Source of the DNA: Tenacibaculum discolor
Lineage (GTDB): Bacteria; Bacteroidota; Bacteroidia; Flavobacteriales; Flavobacteriaceae
Reading direction: 5' to 3'
Assembly: GCF_003664185.1 (NCBI RefSeq)
Contig: NZ_RCCS01000010.1
Coordinates: forward strand, 211,634-275,633
DNA: 64,000 bases
Shown here: positions 44,130 to 52,300 of the stretch, piece after piece
How positions within the stretch are numbered: position 1 is the first letter of the stretch
Layout of the letters: each line of letters begins with the position of its first letter
Position numbers and translations under genes: made by a program
The notes under the pieces: generated by a model
The model's database searches: none
What the model saw: the letters and a program-made list of their open reading frames with translations, nothing else
What the model was told of the DNA's origin: nothing

Positions 44130-46172
44130 ATGAACGATTTAATCAACAGACTGTACAAGAATAACACGATAATTTACAAAGTATTGTTGTTCTTAATAAC
44201 AGTAATTGCTATTGTATACTTGTTTCCTAAGGGAGGACAGTTTAAGTATGATTTTCCACAAGGAAAACCTTGGCAATATGATAATTTATATGCTCCTTTT
44301 GATTTTGCTATTCAAAAAACTCCAGAAGAAATAGCAGAAGAGAAAAAGGAACTTGAAAGTGGATCAAAAAAATATTTTGTAGTCGATACATCAATAAAAA
44401 CAGAAGTACTACGTTCATTTACCAATCAAGTTACAAGCCTAGACTCTTTATCAACTAGCGCGATTAGAGATATAATTAAAACAGGAGGAAAACTTATCGA
44501 TAAAATATACTTGTATGGTTTTTTAGATGATGCAAGTATTGATAAAGCTAGTAGAGGAGATGTAGTGGTCTTACGAAAAGGGAATTCTATAGATGATGTT
44601 CCATTTTCAAGATTAGTACAATCAAAAGATATTTTAAGTTTTTTACGAACCAATACAGAAGGACTTCAGTATTATAAACAACGCCTACTCATTAATTATT
44701 TGTCAAGTAACTTACGTCCTAATGTAACGTACGATTATAAGTATAGTGAAAAGGAGTTAAATGAACGCTTACAAAGTATTTCTTATGCAAAAGGAAAAGT
44801 ATCAAAAGGAGAATTAATTATTTTAAAAGGAGATATTGTAGAAGGAAGAAAATATAATGTTTTAAAATCATACGAAGTAGCATCAAGTTCTAGAATTTGG
44901 ACAAAATCAAATTATTATTGGATTGTATTTGGGTATACGATTTTAGTAGCCTTAGCATTGCTAATGTTATTATTGTTTCTTGAAAGATATAGGTTTGATA
45001 CTTTTAACGATAATAATAAAGTAACTTTTATTTTCTTCAACATCTTTTTAATGATTTTTGTGCAAACTATGGTGGTGAAATACAATTCAGATTACCTATA
45101 TGTTGTTCCGTTAAGTATTTTGCCAATTGTACTTAAAGCTTTTTTTGATGCTCGATTAGGTTTGTTTACCCATGTACTAACAGTGTTGCTATTAGGATTT
45201 ATTGTGCCAAATAGTTTTGAGTTTATTTACTTACACATTATTGCAGGAATTGTAACAATATTAACAGTGTCTGAACTATATAAACGAGCAAGTCTATTTA
45301 TGTCTATAGGGCAAATTACATTAATTTATATGGTTACCTATTTTGCTTTTTCCATTTTAAAGGAAGGAAATGCAGATAAAATAAATTGGATGTACTTTGG
45401 GCTATTTGCGGCCAATGGATTATTATCGTTCTTAGCAGTGTTTTTTATCTATTTTTATGAAAAACTATTCGGGTTGGTCTCTGATGTAACCTTGTTAGAG
45501 CTTTCTAATACAAATTCAAAACTATTAAGAGATTTGAATGAAAAAGCACCAGGAACGTTTCAACACTCTATGCAGGTAGCTAATTTGGCTGAAGCAGCGG
45601 CTAATGAAATAGGAGCAAACTCGATGTTGGTGCGAACAGGAGCATTGTATCATGATATAGGTAAAATGGCGAATCCAATGTATTTTACCGAAAATCAATC
45701 TACAGGCGTAAATCCACATAATGATTTATTACCAGTAGACAGTGCACGTATTATTTTAGATCACGTAATTAACGGTATTGAAATAGCAAAAAAGCATAAG
45801 CTGCCAGATAGAATAATAGATTTTATTCGTACACATCACGGAACAAGTGTTACTTATTATTTCTATAAGCAAGAAGAAGAAAATAATCCAGATGTTGATA
45901 TTCAAAAGTTTCAATATCCAGGGCCAATTCCATTTTCAAAAGAAACAGCAATTTTAATGATGTGTGATGCAGCAGAAGCAGCTTCAAAAAGTTTAAAAAA
46001 TCCAACAGCACAATCTATCGATGTATTAATTGATAGAATTGTAGACAAGCAAAAAAACGATAATCAGTTCATAAATTCAGATATTACTTTTAGAGAAATA
46101 GAAAAAATTAAAAAAATTATTAAGAATAAGTTAATGAATATCTACCACTTACGAGTTGAGTATCCAGAATAG
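44130..46172 (+). CDS. 7TM-HD family phosphohydrolase (PgpH/YqfF-like)
   Basis: A 680-residue membrane protein: a periplasmic 7TMR-HDED domain (about 30-260), seven hydrophobic helices (about 265-455), and a cytoplasmic HD domain with HDIGKMANP (His508, Asp509), FQHSMQVANLAEAAA and HHGTS. In Listeria the homologue PgpH hydrolyses cyclic di-AMP, so the same activity is the best inference. The gene is monocistronic, upstream of the tRNA cluster. Confidence 0.9.
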   Translation: MNDLINRLYKNNTIIYKVLLFLITVIAIVYLFPKGGQFKYDFPQGKPWQYDNLYAPFDFAIQKTPEEIAEEKKELESGSKKYFVVDTSIKTEVLRSFTNQVTSLDSLSTSAIRDIIKTGGKLIDKIYLYGFLDDASIDKASRGDVVVLRKGNSIDDVPFSRLVQSKDILSFLRTNTEGLQYYKQRLLINYLSSNLRPNVTYDYKYSEKELNERLQSISYAKGKVSKGELIILKGDIVEGRKYNVLKSYEVASSSRIWTKSNYYWIVFGYTILVALALLMLLLFLERYRFDTFNDNNKVTFIFFNIFLMIFVQTMVVKYNSDYLYVVPLSILPIVLKAFFDARLGLFTHVLTVLLLGFIVPNSFEFIYLHIIAGIVTILTVSELYKRASLFMSIGQITLIYMVTYFAFSILKEGNADKINWMYFGLFAANGLLSFLAVFFIYFYEKLFGLVSDVTLLELSNTNSKLLRDLNEKAPGTFQHSMQVANLAEAAANEIGANSMLVRTGALYHDIGKMANPMYFTENQSTGVNPHNDLLPVDSARIILDHVINGIEIAKKHKLPDRIIDFIRTHHGTSVTYYFYKQEEENNPDVDIQKFQYPGPIPFSKETAILMMCDAAEAASKSLKNPTAQSIDVLIDRIVDKQKNDNQFINSDITFREIEKIKKIIKNKLMNIYHLRVEYPE

Positions 46173-46263
46173 GTGATTTTTTTATCAAAAAAGTTTGTAG
46201 AAACGTATATATAGTTATACATTTGCACTCGCAATTTTTAGTTCACGCTTCGGCAAGAATTAA

Positions 46264-46345
46264 GGAGAGGTGGCAGAGTGGTAATGCAGCAGCCTGCTAA
46301 GCTGTCATCCTTCGGGATGCCCGGGTTCGAATCCCGGTCTCTCCG
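46264..46345 (+). tRNA. tRNA-Ser(GCT)
   Basis: Acceptor GGAGAGG with TCTCTCC, anticodon loop giving GCT, and the long variable arm CATCCTTCGGGATG-like hairpin typical of tRNA-Ser; discriminator G. Confidence 0.96.
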
Positions 46346-46371
46346 CAAAAAAAGTTGTAGATGACACCAAT

Positions 46372-46446
46372 CGGGGTGTAGCGTAGCCCGGTCATCGCGC
46401 CTGCTTTGGGAGCAGGAGGTCGCAGGTTCGAATCCTGCCACCCCGA
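46372..46446 (+). tRNA. tRNA-Pro(TGG)
   Basis: Acceptor CGGGGTG/CACCCCG; anticodon stem CCTGC-TTTGGGA-GCAGG gives TGG; T arm GCAGG-TTCGAAT-CCTGC. Confidence 0.96.
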
Positions 46447-46452
46447 CACAAT

Positions 46453-46526
46453 GGTCGCGTAGCTCAGCTGGATAGAGCATCTGCCTTCTAAGCAGACGGT
46501 CACAGGTTCGAATCCTGTCGCGATCA
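46453..46526 (+). tRNA. tRNA-Arg(TCT), integration target
   Basis: Acceptor GGTCGCG/CGCGATC; anticodon stem TCTGC-CTTCTAA-GCAGA gives TCT. Its 3' 26 bases belong to the 63-bp direct repeat that is found again at 62425, marking it as the attachment site of the integrated element. The gene remains complete. Confidence 0.96.
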
Positions 46527-46563
46527 CAATAAGCCTTACTAGAAATAGTAAGGCTTTTTTGTT
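46501..46563 (+). repeat. attL: direct repeat at tRNA-Arg 3' end
   Basis: Sixty-three bases, from the T stem of tRNA-Arg through its terminator, recur without mismatch at 62425-62487. Mismatches begin on both sides (46500 T against 62424 A; 46564 T against 62488 G). Confidence 0.93.
46531..46561 (+). terminator. Terminator of the tRNA cluster
   Basis: Stem AAGCCTTACT/AGTAAGGCTT with GAAAT loop and T run; duplicated in attR at 62455-62485. Confidence 0.85.
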
Positions 46564-46665
46564 TTTGTAAGTTTTATAGTGCTTGTAGCTTATTTTGACC
46601 ATTTATATTTCACTTGTTATTTTTTCAATAATTATCCCTTTTGTAACCTTTTAAGGTATACAATA

Positions 46666-46699
46666 AGGTACCCATTTTACTTTCTGAGGTACCCATTTT
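46666..46699. promoter_or_regulatory. Direct repeats near integrase, possible arm-type sites
   Basis: AGGTACCCATTTT occurs at 46666-46678 and 46687-46699, exactly 21 bases (two helical turns) apart, with a partial AGGTA at 46654. ATAAGGTA is found here (46663-46670) and near the other end (62368-62375). This is the expected placement of integrase arm-binding or directionality-factor sites. Confidence 0.45.
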
Positions 46700-46715
46700 T
46701 ATAAATTTTAAAACA

Positions 46716-47915
46716 ATGAATAATAATAAAATACATATACTTTTCCTTATACAAAGAAATAAGGTCAATAAAAGAGGAGGTACTCCATTGAGGTGTAGGA
46801 TAACTTACAATAAACAGAGAAAGGATTTCTCTTTAGGATTATTTGTTAATCCTAATTATTGGGATAGTAAAAAACAAAAGCTTTTAAATAAAGCTGAGAA
46901 CTATAATATTGTAAACACACAATTAAGCCTTATTAGTCAAAAGATTAATGAGGCTTTTTTATTGCTACAACTTCAAAAAAACGATTTTAATGTTGATGAT
47001 ATATACAGTCAATATAAGGGAGAAAATACGAGAGTAGAGAAGACTCTATTAGAATTGTATGATATTCACAATGAACAAACCAAAAAACTTATAGGAATTG
47101 ATTTTAAAGAAGTTTCTTGGGATAGGTATGTAGAGAATAAGAGAAAGGTTGAAAAATTTATAAAATTCAAATACAAAAGGAATGATATAAAGCTTAATAA
47201 ACTGAATTTAAAATTTATTAATGACTTAGAGTATTATTATAAAACAGAACTTAAATTAAGTCAAGCTACCATTAACAGAAGCTTACAAAGAGTGAAAAAG
47301 ATAGTGCAATTTGGAATAGATGAGAATTACTTAGAGAAGAACCCTTTTTCTTTGTATAAATCTACCAAACATAAGGTTGAGTTAATCTATTTAACAACAG
47401 AAGAATTAAAAGATTTAGAAGAGTTTAAATTTAATCAAGTAAGATTAGCTCAAATAAGAGATTTATTTGTGTTTTGTTGTTATACTGGGTTGGCATATCA
47501 AGAAATGTCATCATTGAGAGCTGAGCATGTAGTTAAAGGTTTTGATAATGATTATTGGATTGAAATGCATAGACAAAAAACTAGTTCTAAAATTGCAATA
47601 CCATTACTACCTAAAGCTAAGTTATTACTCAAAAAATATGGATATAATCTACCTAAAATATCTAATCAAAAGTTTAATTCTTATCTAAAGGAAATAGCAG
47701 ATATTGTTGGGATTAATAAAAAATTAACTCATCATGTGGCTAGAAAAACATTTGCCACTACTGTATTATTATATAATGGTGTATCAATGGAGGTAGTTAG
47801 TGAGCTACTTGGTCATTCTAGACTTCAGGTTACTCAAGAACATTATGCTAAGGTTGTAAGAAAAAAAGTTAGCAATGAAATTGATAAACTTATAATAAAA
47901 AAAATAAACAGTTAA
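46716..47915 (+). CDS. Tyrosine-type site-specific recombinase (integrase)
   Basis: A 399-residue integrase of the Bacteroidota type: arm-binding domain (about 5-90; YNKQRKDFSLGLFVNPNYWD), SAM-like core-binding domain (about 105-210) and catalytic domain. Catalytic residues seen are HHVARKTFATT (His and second Arg), LLGHSRLQVTQEHYAKV (His and nucleophile Tyr377). The first arginine is replaced: CYTGLAYQEMSSL has Ala where most integrases have Arg, as in IntDOT-like enzymes. It drives integration into the neighbouring tRNA-Arg. Confidence 0.93.
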   Translation: MNNNKIHILFLIQRNKVNKRGGTPLRCRITYNKQRKDFSLGLFVNPNYWDSKKQKLLNKAENYNIVNTQLSLISQKINEAFLLLQLQKNDFNVDDIYSQYKGENTRVEKTLLELYDIHNEQTKKLIGIDFKEVSWDRYVENKRKVEKFIKFKYKRNDIKLNKLNLKFINDLEYYYKTELKLSQATINRSLQRVKKIVQFGIDENYLEKNPFSLYKSTKHKVELIYLTTEELKDLEEFKFNQVRLAQIRDLFVFCCYTGLAYQEMSSLRAEHVVKGFDNDYWIEMHRQKTSSKIAIPLLPKAKLLLKKYGYNLPKISNQKFNSYLKEIADIVGINKKLTHHVARKTFATTVLLYNGVSMEVVSELLGHSRLQVTQEHYAKVVRKKVSNEIDKLIIKKINS

Positions 47916-47927
47916 TTTTGAATAAAC

Positions 47928-49502
47928 CTATCTATAACATTTATATAATTTTATAGTTTTCTCCTTTTTTAAGTTTGGGCAAAAAGAGAAAGAATTAATA
48001 ATAGATGCTTCATTACCTACAACATTAAATTTTTTATATAAATCAAGTTCTTCTTTAGCATTTTCGTAACCTTTAATAGGAAGAGAGCATATATAGTAAT
48101 TATTACTGTCATTAAGTATAATAAAATTTCCATGTTTAGGTATTAATTCAGCTAATTTTCTTTGAGCATCATTCAAATTACTGTGACTAGACACTCGTAT
48201 ATAGTAACTTTTTATATCTGACTCCTTGTCCTTGCTAATTAAATTCTTTTTTAAAAGAAATTCATCTAATGATTCATGAGGCTTTAATCCTTTTAAGATA
48301 ACAAGTACTTTATTATATTTATCATAGCCACTTGTATACTTATTACCTAGTAAAAGCATAGCTCTATTATTATTCAGGTTCTCAACTTCATCTTCAATCA
48401 TTTCTAATTTTATCTTTACTACTTTTCTTCTTACTGAATCTAATTTTTTCAAATCTTTATCATTAAGGTTTGAATCATTTTTTAATTCATTTAATCTAGT
48501 TTCAACTAATTGAATTGCTTCATAAGAAGGATTAAATGTATGGTTAATACTAGTCCTATAATCATCCATTACAGGGATAATCTGAGGAGATATTATTACC
48601 TCTTTTTTCTGTGATTTATTAGATTTTGAATTATTCTTACTTGAAGATTCAGAAGAACTTTCTTCTATTAAGGTAATGTTTTTATTATCATCTAAAGTTC
48701 TAATAAAATCTATTATTTTTTGATAATCACTATATGTTTCTACATCAAAAGATGTGTTACTAGGTATAGAAAGTCTTGAATCAATACCTGTTATTCCTAT
48801 GGTTTTTATTGTAATGTTGACTATTTTAGATTTGTTTTCTACATCTGCTGCTAATCCAGCAAGAGAACCTATACCTTTTAATTCAGTATTATTGTCAATA
48901 TTGGCTATTCTAAATTGCGCTCTGATACCAACAGCATACCGTATAGTTGGTAACCCAGTACATTTTATATCTTTGTATTGGATATAATCAGTAACAACAT
49001 ATATAGAATTGTGTTTGATGTTATTGTCTACTATACCAAAAGCTTGAAGAGCAGCTCTGTTTTCATTTTTAAATATATAATGATTAAATTGAAACCCGCT
49101 CCCTAAATCTTTTAAATTCAGTGGTAAATCATATTCACAAGGTTTTACACCGATTTTTCTAAGCTCTTGAGCTAGATTACTGACATTGTTATTATCATTT
49201 AGATTTGAAAATAAAGTTATTTTCGTAACAGTGTCGTTTGATTTAGGTTTATATTTAGGTTTTCCAGAAGTAATATTGCTATTACCATCAATAATTTCTC
49301 TTACAAGTAAATATTCTAGGACAGCTTGAGAGTAATAGTTGTAATCTGCATTTAAAGCAGTAAGCCCTAAAACACTTTGATTTTCTGTGTAACTATCTCT
49401 ATCAGCAAATTTTTTTAAATGCTGTTTACTAGAATGACATGAAGAAAATAGTACTATTGATATAGAAAATATAATAATTTTCTCTAAGAGATTAGTTTTC
49501 AT
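47928..49502 (-). CDS. Large lipoprotein with C-terminal SPOR-like region
   Basis: A 524-residue predicted lipoprotein: signal LLEKIIIFSISIVLFSSC (lipidated Cys22), a middle domain of unknown family (about 45-255), a low-complexity Ser/Asn/Lys linker (about 275-300), a helical segment rich in Leu/Lys (about 325-385), and a C-terminal 70-residue part (SYYIRVSSHSNLNDAQRKLAEL and YYICSLPIKGYENAKEELDLYK) that resembles a SPOR peptidoglycan-binding domain. It is convergent with the integrase. Function unknown; an envelope role encoded by the element is the inference. Confidence 0.65.
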   Translation of the reverse strand: MKTNLLEKIIIFSISIVLFSSCHSSKQHLKKFADRDSYTENQSVLGLTALNADYNYYSQAVLEYLLVREIIDGNSNITSGKPKYKPKSNDTVTKITLFSNLNDNNNVSNLAQELRKIGVKPCEYDLPLNLKDLGSGFQFNHYIFKNENRAALQAFGIVDNNIKHNSIYVVTDYIQYKDIKCTGLPTIRYAVGIRAQFRIANIDNNTELKGIGSLAGLAADVENKSKIVNITIKTIGITGIDSRLSIPSNTSFDVETYSDYQKIIDFIRTLDDNKNITLIEESSSESSSKNNSKSNKSQKKEVIISPQIIPVMDDYRTSINHTFNPSYEAIQLVETRLNELKNDSNLNDKDLKKLDSVRRKVVKIKLEMIEDEVENLNNNRAMLLLGNKYTSGYDKYNKVLVILKGLKPHESLDEFLLKKNLISKDKESDIKSYYIRVSSHSNLNDAQRKLAELIPKHGNFIILNDSNNYYICSLPIKGYENAKEELDLYKKFNVVGNEASIINSFSFCPNLKKEKTIKLYKCYR

Positions 49503-49592
49503 AGAGTAAAAGTTTGGTGTAGACTAATTTATAATAAAATAATCTAAAAAGAAATACCTAATATTAGTTATTTTCCGTCTATAAAGAAAGTG

Positions 49593-49847
49593 TTAATCTA
49601 ATTTAATATTAAAGAATTCTTTTAAAGGAATTTCCATGGCAATAGCCAGTGTGGAAATAGTTACTACATTTGGTGTAACTATAGCTTTTTCAATTTTATA
49701 TAAGTATTGTCTATCCTTGCCAACTAACTCTGCTAATTCAGTTTGAGTTAATCCTTTTTGCATCCTTAAAAACCTAACTCTTTCACCAATTTTAACTGGA
49801 ATAGAGTTTTTTAATTCATTCAACTTTTTTTCAGACAATTCTACCAT
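49593..49847 (-). CDS. XRE-family HTH regulator
   Basis: An 84-residue lambda-repressor-like protein: GERVRFLRMQKGLTQTELAELVGKDRQYLYKIEKA is the classic XRE HTH (about 21-55). Its start codon lies inside a dyad (49843-49868), consistent with autorepression. Divergent from the lipoprotein-type gene at 49934, it is likely the element's regulatory switch. Confidence 0.9.
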   Translation of the reverse strand: MVELSEKKLNELKNSIPVKIGERVRFLRMQKGLTQTELAELVGKDRQYLYKIEKAIVTPNVVTISTLAIAMEIPLKEFFNIKLD

Positions 49848-49868
49848 ATAGTAAAAGTCTTATATGGT
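49843..49868. promoter_or_regulatory. Candidate operator overlapping the XRE start
   Basis: Perfect arms ACCATATA (49843-49850) and TATATGGT (49861-49868) are separated by ten bases, about two turns centre to centre, in the divergent promoter region of the XRE gene. Confidence 0.5.
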
Positions 49869-49933
49869 AAGTAATATTTTGTAACCTTAAATAACTACAT
49901 TTTTATATATTTGAACTTAAATTAAAAACAATC

Positions 49934-50344
49934 ATGAAAACAATTACTAACAAATTAAAGATGAAAAACATTTTATTAGCATTACTAACAATTACAGTAT
50001 TTACCTCATGTTCATCACATGATGAAATAACAGACACTACAACTGTTCTAGGAACTTGGAAACTAACTAGTCATTCAGATTTTACAAATCTTCCAGATTG
50101 TATGAAACAAACTAAGATAACATTTATAGAACATGGTAATTTATCTGGTGAAATCTATGAACCTAACGGAGGAAATTGTGATAAGAATAATTTAGTCGCT
50201 AGTTATGAAAAGGAGACAGAAACCTCTTATACTATAATTGGAAGTTCTACTATTCTTGCTGAAGTAGAATTAGAATCAAACAAATTAATTTGGACAGATA
50301 AAAGTTCAACAAAAATAAGGGTATTAAATTTTGTAAGAAACTAA
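49934..50344 (+). CDS. Lipocalin-like lipoprotein
   Basis: A 136-residue lipoprotein: signal ending TVFTSCSS (lipidated Cys26), then a small beta-barrel region (LGTWKLTSHSDFTNLPDCMKQTKITF) like Bacteroidota lipocalin-domain proteins. An in-frame ATG at 49961 (MKNILLALL) is an equally good start. It belongs to the element's plus-strand block but has no evident link to its neighbours. Confidence 0.65.
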   Translation: MKTITNKLKMKNILLALLTITVFTSCSSHDEITDTTTVLGTWKLTSHSDFTNLPDCMKQTKITFIEHGNLSGEIYEPNGGNCDKNNLVASYEKETETSYTIIGSSTILAEVELESNKLIWTDKSSTKIRVLNFVRN

Positions 50345-50353
50345 CTTATATCT

Positions 50354-50623
50354 ATGAAATATAATGCAACTAAGCAGATTTACTTCAAGGATTTGATGGG
50401 TGTTTGTACTTTAAAATGTAAAGATTGTCATTACAAAACAGAAGAGTTTACAGTTCATCTAAAATTAAATGTAAAAGATCCGCATCAATGTCAAAAATGC
50501 GGAGTTATTTCAGAAACAAAGGAAGCTATTTGTAATCATACCGATTCAATGTCTAAAACTGCGCCAATATTCTGTTTGAAATGTACATCTACTAATGTTG
50601 AACCAACTATAGAATATATCTAG
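50354..50623 (+). CDS. Small multi-CxxC zinc-ribbon-like protein
   Basis: An 89-residue protein with three or four CxxC pairs (LKCKDCHY, HQCQKCGV, IFCLKCTS), arranged as two zinc-ribbon-like knuckles. No family is recognised. It starts 9 bases after the lipocalin-like gene, and a small membrane protein follows at 20 bases, suggesting one transcript. Confidence 0.55.
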   Translation: MKYNATKQIYFKDLMGVCTLKCKDCHYKTEEFTVHLKLNVKDPHQCQKCGVISETKEAICNHTDSMSKTAPIFCLKCTSTNVEPTIEYI

Positions 50624-50643
50624 AACCTTGTAAAAACAATAAA

Positions 50644-50829
50644 ATGAATGATAACAATGACAAGACATCTTTTAGTGCTAAGCTAATATTATTTATACTT
50701 TTCTTTTTTACGATATTAATTCCAAGTATGATAACTAAAGGAGCAACAACTAAGGTATTTGTAGGCTCTCTAGGGTCAGCATTATTAGTAGCTGTAATAT
50801 TTGGAATAGTAACATCAAAAAAGAATTAA
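50644..50829 (+). CDS. Small membrane protein
   Basis: A 61-residue protein with two hydrophobic helices (LILFILFFFTILIPSMI and VGSLGSALLVAVIFGIV), a charged N-terminus and a Lys-rich C-terminus. No family recognised. Such small two-helix proteins occur on many elements, sometimes as toxins or exclusion factors, but nothing here shows a function. Confidence 0.45.
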   Translation: MNDNNDKTSFSAKLILFILFFFTILIPSMITKGATTKVFVGSLGSALLVAVIFGIVTSKKN

Positions 50830-50964
50830 AAAAATATTTTTCTCAAAATTTTCAAAACACTTTCTCTATCGTGAAAACTAAGTAATCTAATATCAACCCC
50901 CACCCTTTTTTACCATTGCGGGATACCCCCGTGTTTAATGTTTAATCTTAAAATTTAAAATACT

Positions 50965-51306
50965 ATGGTAAAAATTGTAGATTTTAAGACCTATGAAAGA
51001 AATGATGGGTCAGAATTTAATGTGCTTATTGTACAAGGAGGAATTGAAGCTGTTAAAAGTCAAGAAACAGGAAAAACTTACTTTACAGCAAGAAAGACAA
51101 GTGTTCCAAGCACTTTTGACACAACTACTTGTGAAAGTTTAATTGGTACAGATTTTCCTGGACTAATTAAAAAAGTAGATGTTGAATCGTATGAATATAC
51201 AGTGCCTACAACAGGAGAGATTGTTACGCTTACACACAGTTATCAGTATGTAAGTGAAGAAGAAAGCATTGTAAATAACAATGTAGTACATCAAGAGGTA
51301 TTATAA
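50965..51306 (+). CDS. Hypothetical protein upstream of the recombination ATPase
   Basis: A 113-residue beta-rich protein (MVKIVDFKTYERNDGSEFNVLIVQGGIEAV is its opening, with conserved-looking FDTTTCESLIG and HSYQYVSEEE). No family recognised. Its place just before a Sak4-like ATPase would fit a single-stranded-DNA-binding or accessory recombination factor, but that is only inference. A terminator follows at 51333-51358. Confidence 0.55.
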   Translation: MVKIVDFKTYERNDGSEFNVLIVQGGIEAVKSQETGKTYFTARKTSVPSTFDTTTCESLIGTDFPGLIKKVDVESYEYTVPTTGEIVTLTHSYQYVSEEESIVNNNVVHQEVL

Positions 51307-51332
51307 ATACAGAATTATAAAGATAAAGTTAG

Positions 51333-51358
51333 AGAGCTTCAGAAATGAGGCTCTTTTT
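51333..51358 (+). terminator. Terminator after the 50965-51306 gene
   Basis: Stem AGAGCTTC/GAGGCTCT (one wobble) and T run, 60 bases before the ATPase gene. Confidence 0.65.
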
Positions 51359-51415
51359 CATGTCTATAATTATGTCTTATAACCTAACTAATTAAAAAAC
51401 ATAACTATAAAAATT

Positions 51416-52300
51416 ATGCAATTACAAAAAGCACAAAGACATCAAGTAAAATTAAGACTTGGATTGTCAGGAGCAAGTGGTTTTGGCAAAACTACAAGTG
51501 CCTTATTACTAGCCTATGGAATAACAGAAGATTGGAGTAAAATAGCTGTTATAGACACAGAGAACAACAGTGCAAGTTTATACTCTCATTTAGGTAATTT
51601 CAATGTTTTAAACTTAAATGAACCTTATAATCCAGAAAGATATATACAGGCTATTAAAACTTGTGAAGAAGCTAATATTGAAGTTATCATTATTGATAGC
51701 ATAACACACGAATGGAGTGGTAAAAATGGTTGTTTACAACTACATGAACAATTAGGAGGCAGATTCCAAGATTGGGCTAAAATAACACCACGTCATAACA
51801 AATTTATAGATGCTATTCTTCAATCTAAATGTCATATAATCACGACAACAAGACGTAAGATAGATTATTCCTTAGATCAAGGAAATAACGGCAGAACAAA
51901 GGTTATTAAGCATGGTACAAAAGAAATTACAAGAGAAGGCTTTGAATATGAACTCACAGTAAATTTTGAGCTTATTAATGATCAGCATTTGGCTAAAGCT
52001 TCAAAAGATAGAACAGGGTTATTTATGAATAAACCAGAGTTTATTATTGGAAAAGGAACAGGTAAGAAATTAATTCAATGGTGCAATCAAGGAATATCTA
52101 TTGAACAAGCCAAACAAGAAATTGAAAAATGTACTACAGTGGAAGGTTTAAGGCATTTGTATCAAAAATATAGTGGATTGCAAAAAGAACTTCATCAAGT
52201 AATAGTTGAACGTAAAGAAACTATTGAAAATGTAAGTAGCCAAGTAGTAAAAGATAACCAAATTGTAAAATCATCAGAAAATGGAATTAATAGCCAATAA
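51416..52300 (+). CDS. Sak4-like RecA-fold AAA ATPase
   Basis: A 294-residue P-loop ATPase of the phage/plasmid recombinase type: Walker A GASGFGKTTSALL (about 20-32), Walker B VIIIDSITHEWSG (about 86-98), then THE RQ-like TTTRRKIDYSLDQG and a helical C-terminal part. Such proteins anneal or exchange single strands with an SSB partner. Its end overlaps the DUF3871 gene by 20 bases, so the two are translationally coupled parts of one DNA-processing module. Confidence 0.8.
   Translation: MQLQKAQRHQVKLRLGLSGASGFGKTTSALLLAYGITEDWSKIAVIDTENNSASLYSHLGNFNVLNLNEPYNPERYIQAIKTCEEANIEVIIIDSITHEWSGKNGCLQLHEQLGGRFQDWAKITPRHNKFIDAILQSKCHIITTTRRKIDYSLDQGNNGRTKVIKHGTKEITREGFEYELTVNFELINDQHLAKASKDRTGLFMNKPEFIIGKGTGKKLIQWCNQGISIEQAKQEIEKCTTVEGLRHLYQKYSGLQKELHQVIVERKETIENVSSQVVKDNQIVKSSENGINSQ

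Noticed and set aside
46238..46602. Minus-strand reading frames across the tRNA cluster
   Set aside because: They are antisense to three well-formed tRNAs and encode translated tRNA sequence.
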